A stretch of DNA of 64,000 nucleotides from JAGVPT01 sp963717445 (GTDB lineage: Bacteria; Bacteroidota; Ignavibacteria; UBA10030; UBA8401). Shown here in pieces: positions 9,642 through 19,536 of this stretch. A model generated the notes under the pieces. The model saw nothing but the letters and a program-made list of their open reading frames with translations. It was not told where the DNA came from and did no database searches. Made by a program: the position numbers and the translations under genes. Where the stretch lies: positions 2,108,001 through 2,172,000 of the forward strand of contig OY970334.1 of assembly GCA_963717445.1 (NCBI GenBank). Direction: 5' to 3'. How positions within the stretch are numbered: the first letter of the stretch is position 1; each line of letters begins with the position of its first letter.

Positions 9642-11510
9642 CTATTTAAGAAGAAGCATTTTCTTTGTCATTGTAAAGCTGCCAGCCTGAATCTTATACA
9701 AATACATCCCGCTTGCTAATCGTGAGGCGTCGAAAGATGTAGAATAGCTGCCGGCCTTTTGTTCTTGATTCACCAGCGATGCAACTTCCTGGCCCAGCAC
9801 ATTGTACACTTTTAGCGTCACAAGACTATTGTGAGGAATGCTGTATTCAATCATTGTTGTCGGATTAAACGGATTCGGATAGTTTTGTGCTAACGCGTAA
9901 TTTGAAGGCACATTATTATTGGTTTCCCTAACGCTCAGTAGTGAACTGTAATAATTCGCGACCTTGTTATATTCAGCTTGAGAATTCCATCCGCTTACTC
10001 CGTTTGTCCACCAGTTCAAATCACCAAGTTTTAGTCCATCAATGGTTGATGTGAGATTTGCGCTGTAACTAAAGTTTTCGTTTAAGTCAAGTCGTGCTGT
10101 AATCCCCTTCCCACCCGGTCCAGGCAGGTTACCCGGATTGTCATAATCACTAAAAGCGAACATTCCTGGATCGTAAGTTTGTCCCGATGGTTGTACACCG
10201 TAGTTAGTTTCTGAAAACCATACCATATTATCAAGTGCAGCCTGGGTATGAACGCCACCAGCAGAGAACTGTTGAATAGCTGGAGTCTTCAACCCTGGAT
10301 CTGCATAGCTAATGGTAGCATCATCAATTTTGATGTTTGGATAAGCGGCTGCCAAATTCCGCGTAAAACCACTTATGAATAGTGGAGGAATATTCTGGAC
10401 AACTATTATTGTAGAATCTCCAAGCCAGGAAGCAGGTTGCCCAAAATTACTACGATTGGAAAGCGGCTGATGGAAACCCGCTGCTTTTTGAGCTGCAGTG
10501 AGATAGTTTCCGTTATAATATTGGTTCAAACAAGTATCTGTAAAATGAACATTATTTGAATTTAGATATATTACAGAATTCTGAGCAGGTACATAACCTT
10601 GTTCAGTCATCCACAACTTAGATTCCGCTATACTTCCTGAAGTTGAATCAATACAAGCTGTACCTAAAAATGTATGGGTATCATTTTGAGTCCATTCAGT
10701 ACCTGAACATTCACCTTCCCAGTCCTGATTAATAAATAAATTATTTGTAAAATATGCTGTTTGGTATTGAATCTCTGTAATTCCATATTTTGTAGCGTCA
10801 ACCCAGGTGTTATGATTGAAGTACATAAACAAAATAGTATGATTTAAATACAACCCCAAACCTGTATGTTCCATAGTACAGTTTTCAACCCAACATGTAT
10901 CCATGCCGCCATTTGCATAAATAGTTGAATTCCATGAATTTTGGAACCAGTTCATATCCCTGAAACAGCAATTATATAAATACATATTTGAATGACCGTT
11001 CTGAAATCCAAACATATTGTTACCACCATATTGTGTAACAACATTTCTCATAATAAGTCTTCTGCCTATAGTATTTATCGCAAAAATATCCGATTTACTA
11101 TTATTAACCTGAGATATTGCTTGCCAGTAAACATTTGCTACAGTAAGATTACCGTTAATTTGGTCTGTAAACGCATTACCGCCGCTTGCAACAGGGACTT
11201 CCTCTATAACCGGCAAACGTCCATTTGTTGCACCAATAATGTTTAATGTAGCAGTACTATCGGTTGCACTTCCAAATAAAATTTGAGCTTGTACATAATA
11301 AATAGAATCCGCATATAACATATAAATACGATTTGGGTTTATTCTTACAGCGCCTGCTGTAGTATCACCATTAATCGTATTTTCAATAGAGCCGATATTG
11401 GCAGCACCGCCAGGAATCCAAATTGTATCCTGACTAGCGGGCACTTGTGCCAGCACCGAAAAAGAAAGCGCAAATAGAAAAGAGAGAATATAGAAAATAT
11501 TCTTTTTCAT
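9642..11510 (-). CDS. Secreted beta-helix-like protein with type IX secretion sorting domain
   Basis: The 622-residue product has a signal peptide (1-21, LSFSVLAQ). GGAG lies 6 bases before the ATG. Residues about 90-280 are rich in Asn-, aromatic- and strand-type repeats (RRLIMRNVVTQYGG, MYLYNCCFRDM, CWVENCTMEH, AYFTNNLFINQ), as in right-handed parallel beta-helix proteins such as lyase-like folds. The last 80 residues (from QNYPNPFNPTT) are a classic T9SS C-terminal sorting domain ending MTKKMLLLK. It is therefore exported across the outer membrane and probably surface attached. It lies downstream of the TonB receptor in the same direction and may bind or cleave glycans; no catalytic motif was recognised. 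Confidence 0.75.
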   Translation of the reverse strand: MKKNIFYILSFLFALSFSVLAQVPASQDTIWIPGGAANIGSIENTINGDTTAGAVRINPNRIYMLYADSIYYVQAQILFGSATDSTATLNIIGATNGRLPVIEEVPVASGGNAFTDQINGNLTVANVYWQAISQVNNSKSDIFAINTIGRRLIMRNVVTQYGGNNMFGFQNGHSNMYLYNCCFRDMNWFQNSWNSTIYANGGMDTCWVENCTMEHTGLGLYLNHTILFMYFNHNTWVDATKYGITEIQYQTAYFTNNLFINQDWEGECSGTEWTQNDTHTFLGTACIDSTSGSIAESKLWMTEQGYVPAQNSVIYLNSNNVHFTDTCLNQYYNGNYLTAAQKAAGFHQPLSNRSNFGQPASWLGDSTIIVVQNIPPLFISGFTRNLAAAYPNIKIDDATISYADPGLKTPAIQQFSAGGVHTQAALDNMVWFSETNYGVQPSGQTYDPGMFAFSDYDNPGNLPGPGGKGITARLDLNENFSYSANLTSTIDGLKLGDLNWWTNGVSGWNSQAEYNKVANYYSSLLSVRETNNNVPSNYALAQNYPNPFNPTTMIEYSIPHNSLVTLKVYNVLGQEVASLVNQEQKAGSYSTSFDASRLASGMYLYKIQAGSFTMTKKMLLLK

Positions 11511-11647
11511 TGTTGCTCCAGTTTTGTTTAAATTAAGATCAATTAGTAATTAACGAACCAAATCTTGTAGCCATTGTTTTTTAAACCATTGTGTTAAGCA
11601 ACTCCTCCTTTCCTTGCTAAAAAAACATTTTAATTATTACCTTTTGA

Positions 11648-14600
11648 TTATTGTATTTCATATCGAAGACCAATATCAGCCAAAAGGCCATACGAAGCCA
11701 TTGACGTAGGGTAAAGTACATTAGTAAGATGGATATCCGACTCATCGATATATTGGTTTAAATTTGATACATCTGCCTGAATAGATAAATTTTTAGACAA
11801 GGTTTGTTTCGCTGACCAGTCTACTATGAACTGAGCTTTTGAATATGTGTCTTGTAATTCCAGAGTCGGATCTAAATTAGTAAGTGTCTGTCCCTGGTAT
11901 CTGCCGGTAACCCTCGTAGAAAATCCTTTATAATCCCAACCAACACGAATATTCCACATGTCGGTTGGTTGATCTAGCATTCTGTCTTGTCTTGTTTCAT
12001 AAGTAGCAACGGAAGCTGGTTTAGGGACAACTACAGTAACGATATGTAAATAAGGGTATAGAGTTGCAGACGAAATATAAGTATAGTTTACATCAAGGAT
12101 TAAATTGCTTAATAAACCGGGTAAATACCAGAAGTTAGTCTCCCAGTTTAGCTCAACTCCACGGTAATAGGATTCGTTAGGATTGTTAATAGGATAGCCA
12201 TTATACCCACCACCTCCTGAGAAAAGTTGACCTTTAGTCTTAAATAATGGCGAATTATTATACAACACTCGTGGCGCTTCTAATTCTGCAATTAATGAGG
12301 CAGGCGCATTTATAACCTGATCATAGAATTGAGGCTGATAACCTTGAAGATAATATTCCAAACCAGCAATCTGTTTATAAAAACCATCAATTGAAAACAA
12401 ACCTATTTCATTAGAATGAAAAGAATAAATCACATCAAAATTATCATCTATTGCCGGCTTAAGATAAGGATTATATCCTATCAAATTTACATCACCATTA
12501 TCCGCCACAAGGCCGGGGGAAAGGTCCAAATAATTAGGCCTTGTACAACTTTTGAAATAAGCAGCTCTCACATCCATCCAATCATTTATAGTATATTTGG
12601 AATTTACACTTGGAAACCAATAATTATTACCATTGACTGATGAAACCGGGAATATATATTGAATGCCATTAACGGATTCATTTGATGCCTGAATAAAATA
12701 GGAACTGTATACAGAATGAAAATCTTCATAACGAACACCCGGAAGCAGCATTAAATTTTCACCTATATGCAATTCAGTCATTATATACGTGGCCGACTTC
12801 TTTTCATCGTTTGCATAGCTATTTTGATAGGTTGGAATTCCATCTGTAATATAAAAGTTAGAGGTGAACGCCGCCGATCTTTTCATAAAAGAGTCGAGTG
12901 CAGAAAGATTCTCGGAATATCCCATATGAAATCGTCCGCCTAACAGCTTTCCCCAATTATAATTAAGAACTTCCCAATTTTGGGTGGGGACTCCGTTTGA
13001 TTGGGGTATATTAATTCCCGGACTATCATTAAATAGTATATCACTAAATTGACCGGAAGCTTCCATTTCTGCCCAAATTTGCTCACCCCTCCCGCCAAGA
13101 AATTCACCATCTAATTGATCATAACCACTATTGCGATCTTTATCAGAGAAAAAACCGCCTAATTTAACATTACCGGAAATGTCTTTGGTTATACTATAAG
13201 GAATTTTCCAATCCGCTTTGTATGTATATGTCTCATCTTTTCTTTTTGTAGTTTCCAGAAGGTTTTGTTGCAGGTCAGAGGTTTTGGGTACGGTAGTATT
13301 ATAAAAATTCGAAATAACACCAGCGGGTTGAGCGCCAACTAATGTAGCTGGAGCTATGGATGGAAGGAGGTTAAGATCAAGAAATTCATAGTAATCCTCA
13401 TTATTAGCATTTGTAGTCCTGCTGTAAGACGCATCTACCGTCAATTCTGTGTTCAAAAACGAAAACACGTCGGAGAGGGAATGAGAACGAATTGTTGTTA
13501 TCGGTTTAGAGACAGAAATCTGGGACTGAAAAGAACTCAAACCGGCCATCTGGAAAAAATTATTTCGCTGCGTGTTTTCATCTATCTGCTGGCTCAACAT
13601 ATTATCTATCTTCAATTTCATAAAGTTCGTTTCATAGTCTATTACGATATCCCCTTCTGAACGATACCTTTCATCAATGGTTTGTTCTACTTGACCCCAA
13701 TTATCCTGGACTGACCACGGCTGACCTGCGGGAGTAATTGAATTATAGGCTGCTCCAAATTGATCGTTAGATCTGTCAATTTTTGAAGTTACGAAATTTC
13801 CAATTATACCCAGACTGTTATCAAAAAAACGGTCGCTTAATCCTAATGAAAACTTGTAATTGCTGGCATTATTATTATAATTATCATAAGCTCCTTGGGC
13901 AACAGCATTCAAATGGAAACCCGTCTCTGCTTCTTTTAATGAAAGGTTTACAGTACCTCCAAGTGCATCGGCATCCATATCCGGGGTTAAGCTTTTGGAC
14001 AGCACAATACCTTCGAGCATTTCATTCTGGATTATTTCAAGTCCGGCGCTGCGGTCAAGGTCTGTTCCATTAAGCTGCACTCCATCAACGTAAACACTAT
14101 TATATTGAGGAGCTAAGCCATCGATAATAACTTTATTACCTTCTCCACCGTCGCGTTCAAGCGAAACGCCGGGCAGTCTGCCAATAGATTCAGCGGCATT
14201 TAAATCAGGCACTTCCTGGATATAATCTTTTGCAACAACATCCTGTATTGAATTGGCAGCTAACTGCTCATTTATCGCTCCAATTTGACCTTGTTTTTGT
14301 GCCGTAATCACTACAGTTTCACCTGTAATTGATTCAGGAGTTAGATAAGCGTCCAGAACAAGTGTTGCTCCAGGTAAAACTTTCACATTTTCTGCTTTGT
14401 AACTTTTATAGCCGATGTATGAGAATTGAATTGAATATGTGCCCGGAGGAACATTAGTAATCAGGTACCCTCCATTAAGGTCACTTGACGCACCAAAGCT
14501 AGTGCCTACCAAGATTATATTCGCTCCAGGTAAAGATGCCCCCGAACTATCGATAACCTTGCCCTGTATTTTAGAAGTGCCTCCTTGGGCCATTAATACT

Positions 14601-14659
14601 GAATTGTTTAGAATTACTAGGAGAGAAATAGATACCAGTAGCACGGTAAGCATTTTCAT
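11648..14659 (-). CDS. TonB-dependent outer-membrane receptor (SusC-like, no SusD partner)
   Basis: The 1003-residue product has a signal peptide (1-25). A carboxypeptidase-regulatory-like domain follows (about 30-110, 'IQGKVIDSSGASLPGANI'). The plug contains 'ESIGRLPGVSLERDGGEGNKVIIDGL', shown here as ESIGRLPGVSLERDGG then VIIDGL, and the rest is a large beta-barrel ending in an aromatic/hydrophobic strand (GLRYEIQ). GGAAG lies upstream of the ATG. It imports ligands, probably oligosaccharides, across the outer membrane with TonB energy. No SusD-like gene is adjacent, unlike Bacteroides loci. It heads the leftward run that continues with the T9SS protein and the GH genes; the ROK kinase lies just upstream. 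Confidence 0.9.
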   Translation of the reverse strand: MKMLTVLLVSISLLVILNNSVLMAQGGTSKIQGKVIDSSGASLPGANIILVGTSFGASSDLNGGYLITNVPPGTYSIQFSYIGYKSYKAENVKVLPGATLVLDAYLTPESITGETVVITAQKQGQIGAINEQLAANSIQDVVAKDYIQEVPDLNAAESIGRLPGVSLERDGGEGNKVIIDGLAPQYNSVYVDGVQLNGTDLDRSAGLEIIQNEMLEGIVLSKSLTPDMDADALGGTVNLSLKEAETGFHLNAVAQGAYDNYNNNASNYKFSLGLSDRFFDNSLGIIGNFVTSKIDRSNDQFGAAYNSITPAGQPWSVQDNWGQVEQTIDERYRSEGDIVIDYETNFMKLKIDNMLSQQIDENTQRNNFFQMAGLSSFQSQISVSKPITTIRSHSLSDVFSFLNTELTVDASYSRTTNANNEDYYEFLDLNLLPSIAPATLVGAQPAGVISNFYNTTVPKTSDLQQNLLETTKRKDETYTYKADWKIPYSITKDISGNVKLGGFFSDKDRNSGYDQLDGEFLGGRGEQIWAEMEASGQFSDILFNDSPGINIPQSNGVPTQNWEVLNYNWGKLLGGRFHMGYSENLSALDSFMKRSAAFTSNFYITDGIPTYQNSYANDEKKSATYIMTELHIGENLMLLPGVRYEDFHSVYSSYFIQASNESVNGIQYIFPVSSVNGNNYWFPSVNSKYTINDWMDVRAAYFKSCTRPNYLDLSPGLVADNGDVNLIGYNPYLKPAIDDNFDVIYSFHSNEIGLFSIDGFYKQIAGLEYYLQGYQPQFYDQVINAPASLIAELEAPRVLYNNSPLFKTKGQLFSGGGGYNGYPINNPNESYYRGVELNWETNFWYLPGLLSNLILDVNYTYISSATLYPYLHIVTVVVPKPASVATYETRQDRMLDQPTDMWNIRVGWDYKGFSTRVTGRYQGQTLTNLDPTLELQDTYSKAQFIVDWSAKQTLSKNLSIQADVSNLNQYIDESDIHLTNVLYPTSMASYGLLADIGLRYEIQ

Positions 14660-14869
14660 ATAGATACTTCCTACTCTCTTGTTGAATTATTGGTGACAGT
14701 GACCTTTATAATAGAAAGAACCCTTACTGATTAATTGCAACAATGGGCTTTACACAGCTAAAAAGTCACAAAAAATCTTTAAAAACGGAACAATTCAATG
14801 CTTAAAAACTGTGTTAAGATACAATATGTTTATTTACTTGTCAATATCTTTTTTTTAGAATACAATTTT

Positions 14870-15985
14870 TTATTGATCTTTATTGGTATCAATGTGATTT
14901 AGCGCATAAGAATAGGCACCCAGAGAAATGGCCTTACTTGTCCCAATTTTTGAAATTGCTACACCTATTCTTGGATCCGGATCATACATGAAGGTTTTGT
15001 TTGAGCCTGGCACTGTAATGGTTTTTGTTGAGCCAGCTAAAAACTTAATTAGGTCTTCTTCTCGCTCAAGGTTATATACTTTTTGAACAAGTCTTCTGAA
15101 TTCTGAACCATCCACATTTTTAAAGTTGCTGTTCATTTCATCAACCAGATATGGGAGGAATAAATCTGATGCCCCGGATAAACCACCGCCAATAACAATT
15201 AACCCATCTATAATTGTGATGACATTAGAGATCGCATCCCCAGCCGCTATAGCCATTTCTCTGAACGCACTTACGGCTGCCTCTCTACTACCTTTCAATT
15301 CACCTTTCGCAATTTTGTAAATATCTTCAGGCTCAGGGGTTAGTTTAGGATCTATATTTGCCAATTCCGAATAAATCCTCTTAACAGCTCTAATGCTTGC
15401 GTGATTCTCAATATTCAAATGGGGTGAAAGTTTATCCCTGACAAGCCATATTTCAGCTGCCCCGGAATTATCTCCGCCAAATAGTTCCCCATTTCTAACA
15501 ACTCCAGCGCCAAAACCCGTACCTAGCGTAAGGCCTAACAAGTTCTTAAATCGTTTGGGGCTGCCTGCTTCCTTTAGTTTTTTGTTTATCTCGGGCAGAA
15601 ACCCTGAGATAGCTTCACCAAAGGCGTACAAATCACCGTCATTATTTATAAATACCGGCAGTTGAAACTTATATTCTAAAAACGGACCTAGTGCAACTCC
15701 CCCTCTAAAAGCAGGCAAATTGGGAAGGTCCCCGATTATACCGTTAGGATAATCTGCGGGACCCGGAAAGGCAAAGCTTATTGCAACAGGTTTTTCCTTT
15801 ATTTTTGATCTTACCTGATTAAAACCGTCAACGAGTGCATCTAACATTTTATCCAGGTTATTCGGGACCGATGGAATTTTTATGTCATCTACTACTTGTT
15901 CATTAGCTTGAATAGCGGCAAATACCAGGTTTGTACCTCCGGCATCAAGAGTCATTACAACCCTATCATCATTAGTGTAATTCAT
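14870..15985 (-). CDS. ROK-family sugar kinase
   Basis: The 371-residue product opens with the phosphate-binding 'MTLDAGGTNLVFAAI'. It also has 'ISFAFPGPADYPNG', 'VFINNDGDLYAFGEA' (substrate and catalytic Asp region), 'GLTLGTGFGAGVV' and 'VIGGGLSGAS', the usual ROK order. The classic CxCGxxGC zinc motif is absent, replaced around 'FGGDNSGAAEIW', and the protein is longer than typical 300-residue ROK kinases. AGGTAG lies before the ATG. It lies 50 bases after the MFS sugar transporter, so uptake and phosphorylation of a hexose such as glucose, mannose or fructose is likely. The substrate cannot be fixed from sequence. Confidence 0.85.
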   Translation of the reverse strand: MNYTNDDRVVMTLDAGGTNLVFAAIQANEQVVDDIKIPSVPNNLDKMLDALVDGFNQVRSKIKEKPVAISFAFPGPADYPNGIIGDLPNLPAFRGGVALGPFLEYKFQLPVFINNDGDLYAFGEAISGFLPEINKKLKEAGSPKRFKNLLGLTLGTGFGAGVVRNGELFGGDNSGAAEIWLVRDKLSPHLNIENHASIRAVKRIYSELANIDPKLTPEPEDIYKIAKGELKGSREAAVSAFREMAIAAGDAISNVITIIDGLIVIGGGLSGASDLFLPYLVDEMNSNFKNVDGSEFRRLVQKVYNLEREEDLIKFLAGSTKTITVPGSNKTFMYDPDPRIGVAISKIGTSKAISLGAYSYALNHIDTNKDQ

Positions 15986-16035
15986 TTTTCTACCTAAGAA
16001 ATTCTGATCTCAATTTCAGTTTGTTAAGAGTTCTG

Positions 16036-17178
16036 CTATGCAATTTCTTTCTTTCTTTTCATGGACAGCACAAGTAAATAGACAAAACAGAGTGCAGGAA
16101 CAATGTAAGCAAAGGTCGGCATGCCTGAATCGACAATTTCCCCCATTATTAAGGGTACAATAGCCCCGCCGCTTATCGCCATGACCATGAGCCCGGATAA
16201 TTCGCTTGCTCTCTCAGGTTTTTCTTCAATTGTAATCGCAAATAACATCGGCCATATGTTTGCGAATCCTAAACCGCCAATCAAGATTCCGGCCACTGTT
16301 AGAGAGTTAGATCCGGTTAAGACGAGTAGGATTCCCAGCAATCCCAATGCTGACGCTATTCTAAAAAAGGTATGAGCATTAATATTTATGCTTCCTCCAA
16401 TCAATCTTCCTAACGTAAGAGCGCCAAAAAAGAACGTAGGACCTAGCAAGGCAGCTTTATCCGTTTCAAGACCAAGGCTTTCTAACGTTGGCTTAAGAAA
16501 ACGTCCCATACTTACTTCTGCGCCCACATATAAAAAAATACCGACTACAGCCAGAGCAAAGACCGATTCCTTAAGTAATTTCATTGAAGAGGCAATGCTT
16601 GGAGAAACCTCAGCTTTTGCTTCTTCGACCTTTAAAAAAGCTACAAATAAAAACGCTACCATCATCAACAGTAAAAACACCGGAAATACCCCCCTCCAAC
16701 CCATCGTGGCAAAAATAGGAAGTATTAATACCAAGCCAACTAAATATGACGAACCGGCCGAGCCTAATCCTTTAATCCCTTGAGCTAGCGCCAAGTTTTT
16801 ACTGTACTTCCCTTTCTCACTAACATCCCTCATTAATGGGTTTCCGGCAACTTGGAGAAATGTTGTGCCAATACCTAAAAGGAAGATGCAAAATAGCAGA
16901 AGAATAAATCCGGGATTGACAAAAGTGGGTATAGCCATCGCAATAATATTCAACCCCAAACCCAACAATAAAAGATTCTTTTTACCAATGCGTGCAGCAA
17001 AAGTCCCGCCCGGCACACTAAAAACAGCAAATGCAATAAATACAAAAAATGTAAGCAAGGTTGCAACAACAGCGCTCAGTTCATAGGTTTTCTCAACAGC
17101 AGATGCCATAGGTCCTATTGCATCGGCGATGCCCATCACCAGGAATGCGAGAAGTACAGGAAATGTCTTTGTCTTCAT
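16036..17178 (-). CDS. MFS sugar transporter (FucP-like group)
   Basis: The 380-residue membrane protein has about 12 predicted hydrophobic segments. The first cytoplasmic loop reads 'GTFAARIGKKNLLLLG' after helix 2, in the place of the MFS signature. 'QVAGNPLMRDVSEKGKYSKNLA' is similar to FucP/sugar:proton symporters; the shorter core is QVAGNPLMRDV. Strong GGAG before the ATG. It precedes the ROK kinase, which supports a monosaccharide import role. It diverges from the gene at 17402, leaving a roughly 220-bp AT-rich shared promoter region (17179-17401) with no recognisable operator. Confidence 0.82.
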   Translation of the reverse strand: MKTKTFPVLLAFLVMGIADAIGPMASAVEKTYELSAVVATLLTFFVFIAFAVFSVPGGTFAARIGKKNLLLLGLGLNIIAMAIPTFVNPGFILLLFCIFLLGIGTTFLQVAGNPLMRDVSEKGKYSKNLALAQGIKGLGSAGSSYLVGLVLILPIFATMGWRGVFPVFLLLMMVAFLFVAFLKVEEAKAEVSPSIASSMKLLKESVFALAVVGIFLYVGAEVSMGRFLKPTLESLGLETDKAALLGPTFFFGALTLGRLIGGSININAHTFFRIASALGLLGILLVLTGSNSLTVAGILIGGLGFANIWPMLFAITIEEKPERASELSGLMVMAISGGAIVPLIMGEIVDSGMPTFAYIVPALCFVYLLVLSMKRKKEIA

Positions 17179-17401
17179 TTTTTCTCCAATTGATGTTTAA
17201 CCATTTTTGTCAACGGCCTGCCATTTTATAGCATTTCAAGGGCAATGTGATTATCTACACAATTAGCCTTATCGATATTGATAATATACAATAATTTCGT
17301 AAATTAAGATAAAGAAATATTGAACATATGCAAATAGTATTCTAAGTGCTGTTAATTATGCTTATTTCGCGATAGAAGTGTGTCTGAGGGAGTTTTTTAA
17401 T

Positions 17402-17752
17402 ATGAGTTATGCGACCTTTAGATTCTCACACCTCCAGTGTGCCAGAAAGAACCATGTGGAATTCTTGAGTATTTGTTTATTGCTAATTCTGACCTCATCA
17501 GCATTGCATGCACAATCAAGGTTCAGTGAAACTGAAAGTTTCGACTTCGATACTTCAAGATTCGTTTCGACCGGGAGAGGCGATGTTAAACCAGATGATG
17601 GGGCGATAGTTACCAAAGATGCTTATGCCTGTTTCGGAAAGAAAGCCTGGAAGAATTACCGGGCTTGTTTCAGTGCAAGGACACCGGCAGACGAACAGCA
17701 GGTTCAGATATCGGTCGGCTTCAGAGCTTATGACCGCGACGTACTTATTTAG
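17402..17752 (+). CDS. Short secreted protein, likely truncated
   Basis: The ATG at 17402 follows GAGGGAG at a good distance and gives 116 residues. A signal peptide ends near 'SSALHAQSRF'. The mature part (ETESFDFDTSRFVSTGRGDV, then YRACFSARTPADEQQVQISVGF) reads like the first strands of a jelly-roll or LamG-type domain and stops abruptly at 'RAYDRDVLI'. It looks like the beginning of a larger secreted enzyme or binding protein whose remainder was lost, but no frame continuation was found before the DUF362 gene 45 bases downstream. Family unknown. It may share the promoter of the plus-strand genes. Confidence 0.45.
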   Translation: MSYATFRFSHLQCARKNHVEFLSICLLLILTSSALHAQSRFSETESFDFDTSRFVSTGRGDVKPDDGAIVTKDAYACFGKKAWKNYRACFSARTPADEQQVQISVGFRAYDRDVLI

Positions 17753-17797
17753 TTGAGCTAGAATTATTCAATTCATTATTGACAATATGGAGGTTAG

Positions 17798-19327
17798 ATG
17801 AGAAATAAAGATGAAGGAGATTTTGACGACATAAATTCGTCAAGGCGGGATTTTATAAAGAAGGCTGGCGCCGCCGCCGCAGGTATACTGGTTGCTCCAT
17901 ATTTGAAACCTTCGGGAGTATTTGGATACGAACTAACTTCTTCTTTTTTAGCTTCAGTGGCAATTACCAATACGACAAACACCCTATCCGACAGTTATGT
18001 TTATAATGCGACAAGCGGCGTCGGTATCAAACAAAAAGTATATTATATTCTCGACCTGCTTGATCAGAATCAATCCGGCAAAGTTTCATCCTTGTTCAGC
18101 AAGGGTAAGAAAGTGGCGATAAAAATAAATCTGACCGGCGGTTCCAGTAACGCTTCTAACTTCGCCCCAAGCCCGAATGCCAAATTCCCGGATGTTACTA
18201 TTACCGAGGCGATTTGGACTCATCCCGCTGTACTGCAAGCTGTTGGTCAGTTCATACTCGATGCTGGAGTAAATCCCGCCGATATCTATATTGTTGAATC
18301 CTTCTGGGACGCGACATGGCAGAACCCCGGCTCAACGGCACCTTTTGGTTCCAACGACGCCTTTGGGTATAGCGCCGTTCAGAAAGCTTTAGGATGCAAC
18401 GTTGTTGATCTGAACGATACAACCCCTGCTAACCTGGTGGTCATTTCAACGGGGAGTAATTATTTTAATTTTGCAAGCTTTACCATGAACAAAATATTGC
18501 AGGATGTTGATGTCTATGTTTCTATTCCTAAGCTGAAAGATCATTCGACTGCAGGCATTACTTGCTCGCTTAAAAACCAGATAGGCGCAGTGCCGAAATC
18601 ATTGTACACGATACCGGGAGATGATGGTGACAGAGGAGCCCTTCACCATGCTAAAAGCACCGATCCAACATGGGATTATTTACCCGAGAGTATCTGCGAT
18701 TTGGCCGCTGCCCGTCCTGTAGATCTTGCAGTGGTTGACGGAGTTAAAAGTAGCATCGGAGGCGAAGGGCCTTGGTGTACATTTTTTGCGCCTGCTTCAA
18801 AACACGTATTAATAGCGGGGCTTGAGCCGGTTGCTACAGACAGCGTCGGTGCGCACATCATGGGATTAAATACCGAGGGATTATTCTTACCGCTGCCGGG
18901 ACCTCTGACGGTCGGCACAAATACATCTTCGATTTGTGATAATTATCTTTATCTTCTCAATCAAAAAGGCGACGTTACAAATCAATTAAGTCAAATTCAG
19001 GTCGTTGGTGATGGAGCAAGTATGGTAACATCGGTACGGCAAAGCCTCACACCGGCGCAGCCTTCTGAATTCCAGTTGTCTTCGAATTTCCCGAACCCGT
19101 TTAATCCTTCAACAAAGATAGTTTTCTATTTGCCTCGGAGTGAATTTGTAACATTAACGGTCTATGACATAACCGGCAGAGAAATTGAGACTATTGTTAA
19201 TGGTGAAGTTCCTGCGGGTGAGCACCGGCTGCAATGGAGCGCAGAGGGCCTTGCAAGCGGAGTTTATTTATGCCGGATGGTGGCAAAAGGTTATTCCGAA
19301 ACGATTAAGATGGTTTACCAGAAATAA
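17798..19327 (+). CDS. DUF362 protein with Tat signal and T9SS C-terminal sorting domain
   Basis: The 509-residue product begins with a twin-arginine signal (SSRRDFIKKAGAAAAGILVAP, RR at 16-17; that is RRDFIKKAG). A DUF362 body follows, about 100-410: 'KKVAIKINLTGG', 'YVSIPKLKDHSTAGITCSLKN', 'RPVDLAVVDGV' and 'LEPVATDSVGAHIMG'. DUF362 proteins often carry or act near iron-sulfur ferredoxin domains, which are absent here. The last 80 residues, from 'SNFPNPFNPST', are a T9SS sorting domain. Tat would move the folded protein into the periplasm and T9SS onward to the surface. GGAGG precedes the ATG. Biochemical role unknown. Confidence 0.82.
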   Translation: MRNKDEGDFDDINSSRRDFIKKAGAAAAGILVAPYLKPSGVFGYELTSSFLASVAITNTTNTLSDSYVYNATSGVGIKQKVYYILDLLDQNQSGKVSSLFSKGKKVAIKINLTGGSSNASNFAPSPNAKFPDVTITEAIWTHPAVLQAVGQFILDAGVNPADIYIVESFWDATWQNPGSTAPFGSNDAFGYSAVQKALGCNVVDLNDTTPANLVVISTGSNYFNFASFTMNKILQDVDVYVSIPKLKDHSTAGITCSLKNQIGAVPKSLYTIPGDDGDRGALHHAKSTDPTWDYLPESICDLAAARPVDLAVVDGVKSSIGGEGPWCTFFAPASKHVLIAGLEPVATDSVGAHIMGLNTEGLFLPLPGPLTVGTNTSSICDNYLYLLNQKGDVTNQLSQIQVVGDGASMVTSVRQSLTPAQPSEFQLSSNFPNPFNPSTKIVFYLPRSEFVTLTVYDITGREIETIVNGEVPAGEHRLQWSAEGLASGVYLCRMVAKGYSETIKMVYQK

Positions 19328-19536
19328 AGGAAATAGCTGATTACCATCTTCGCGGGTAAGACGCACGACATTTCTCAACACTAAGCATAAGGTATTATGG
19401 ATTTCCGAACACTTATCGGGAATCCATGGCGTAAAGCAAATTTGTGCGTCTATGTTATCGCTGCAAAGGCAGCTGCAATCAATGAAAGGTCAGAAGCGGA
19501 TTTCACAAGAATTATTTTTTGGAAGGAGATTTTACC

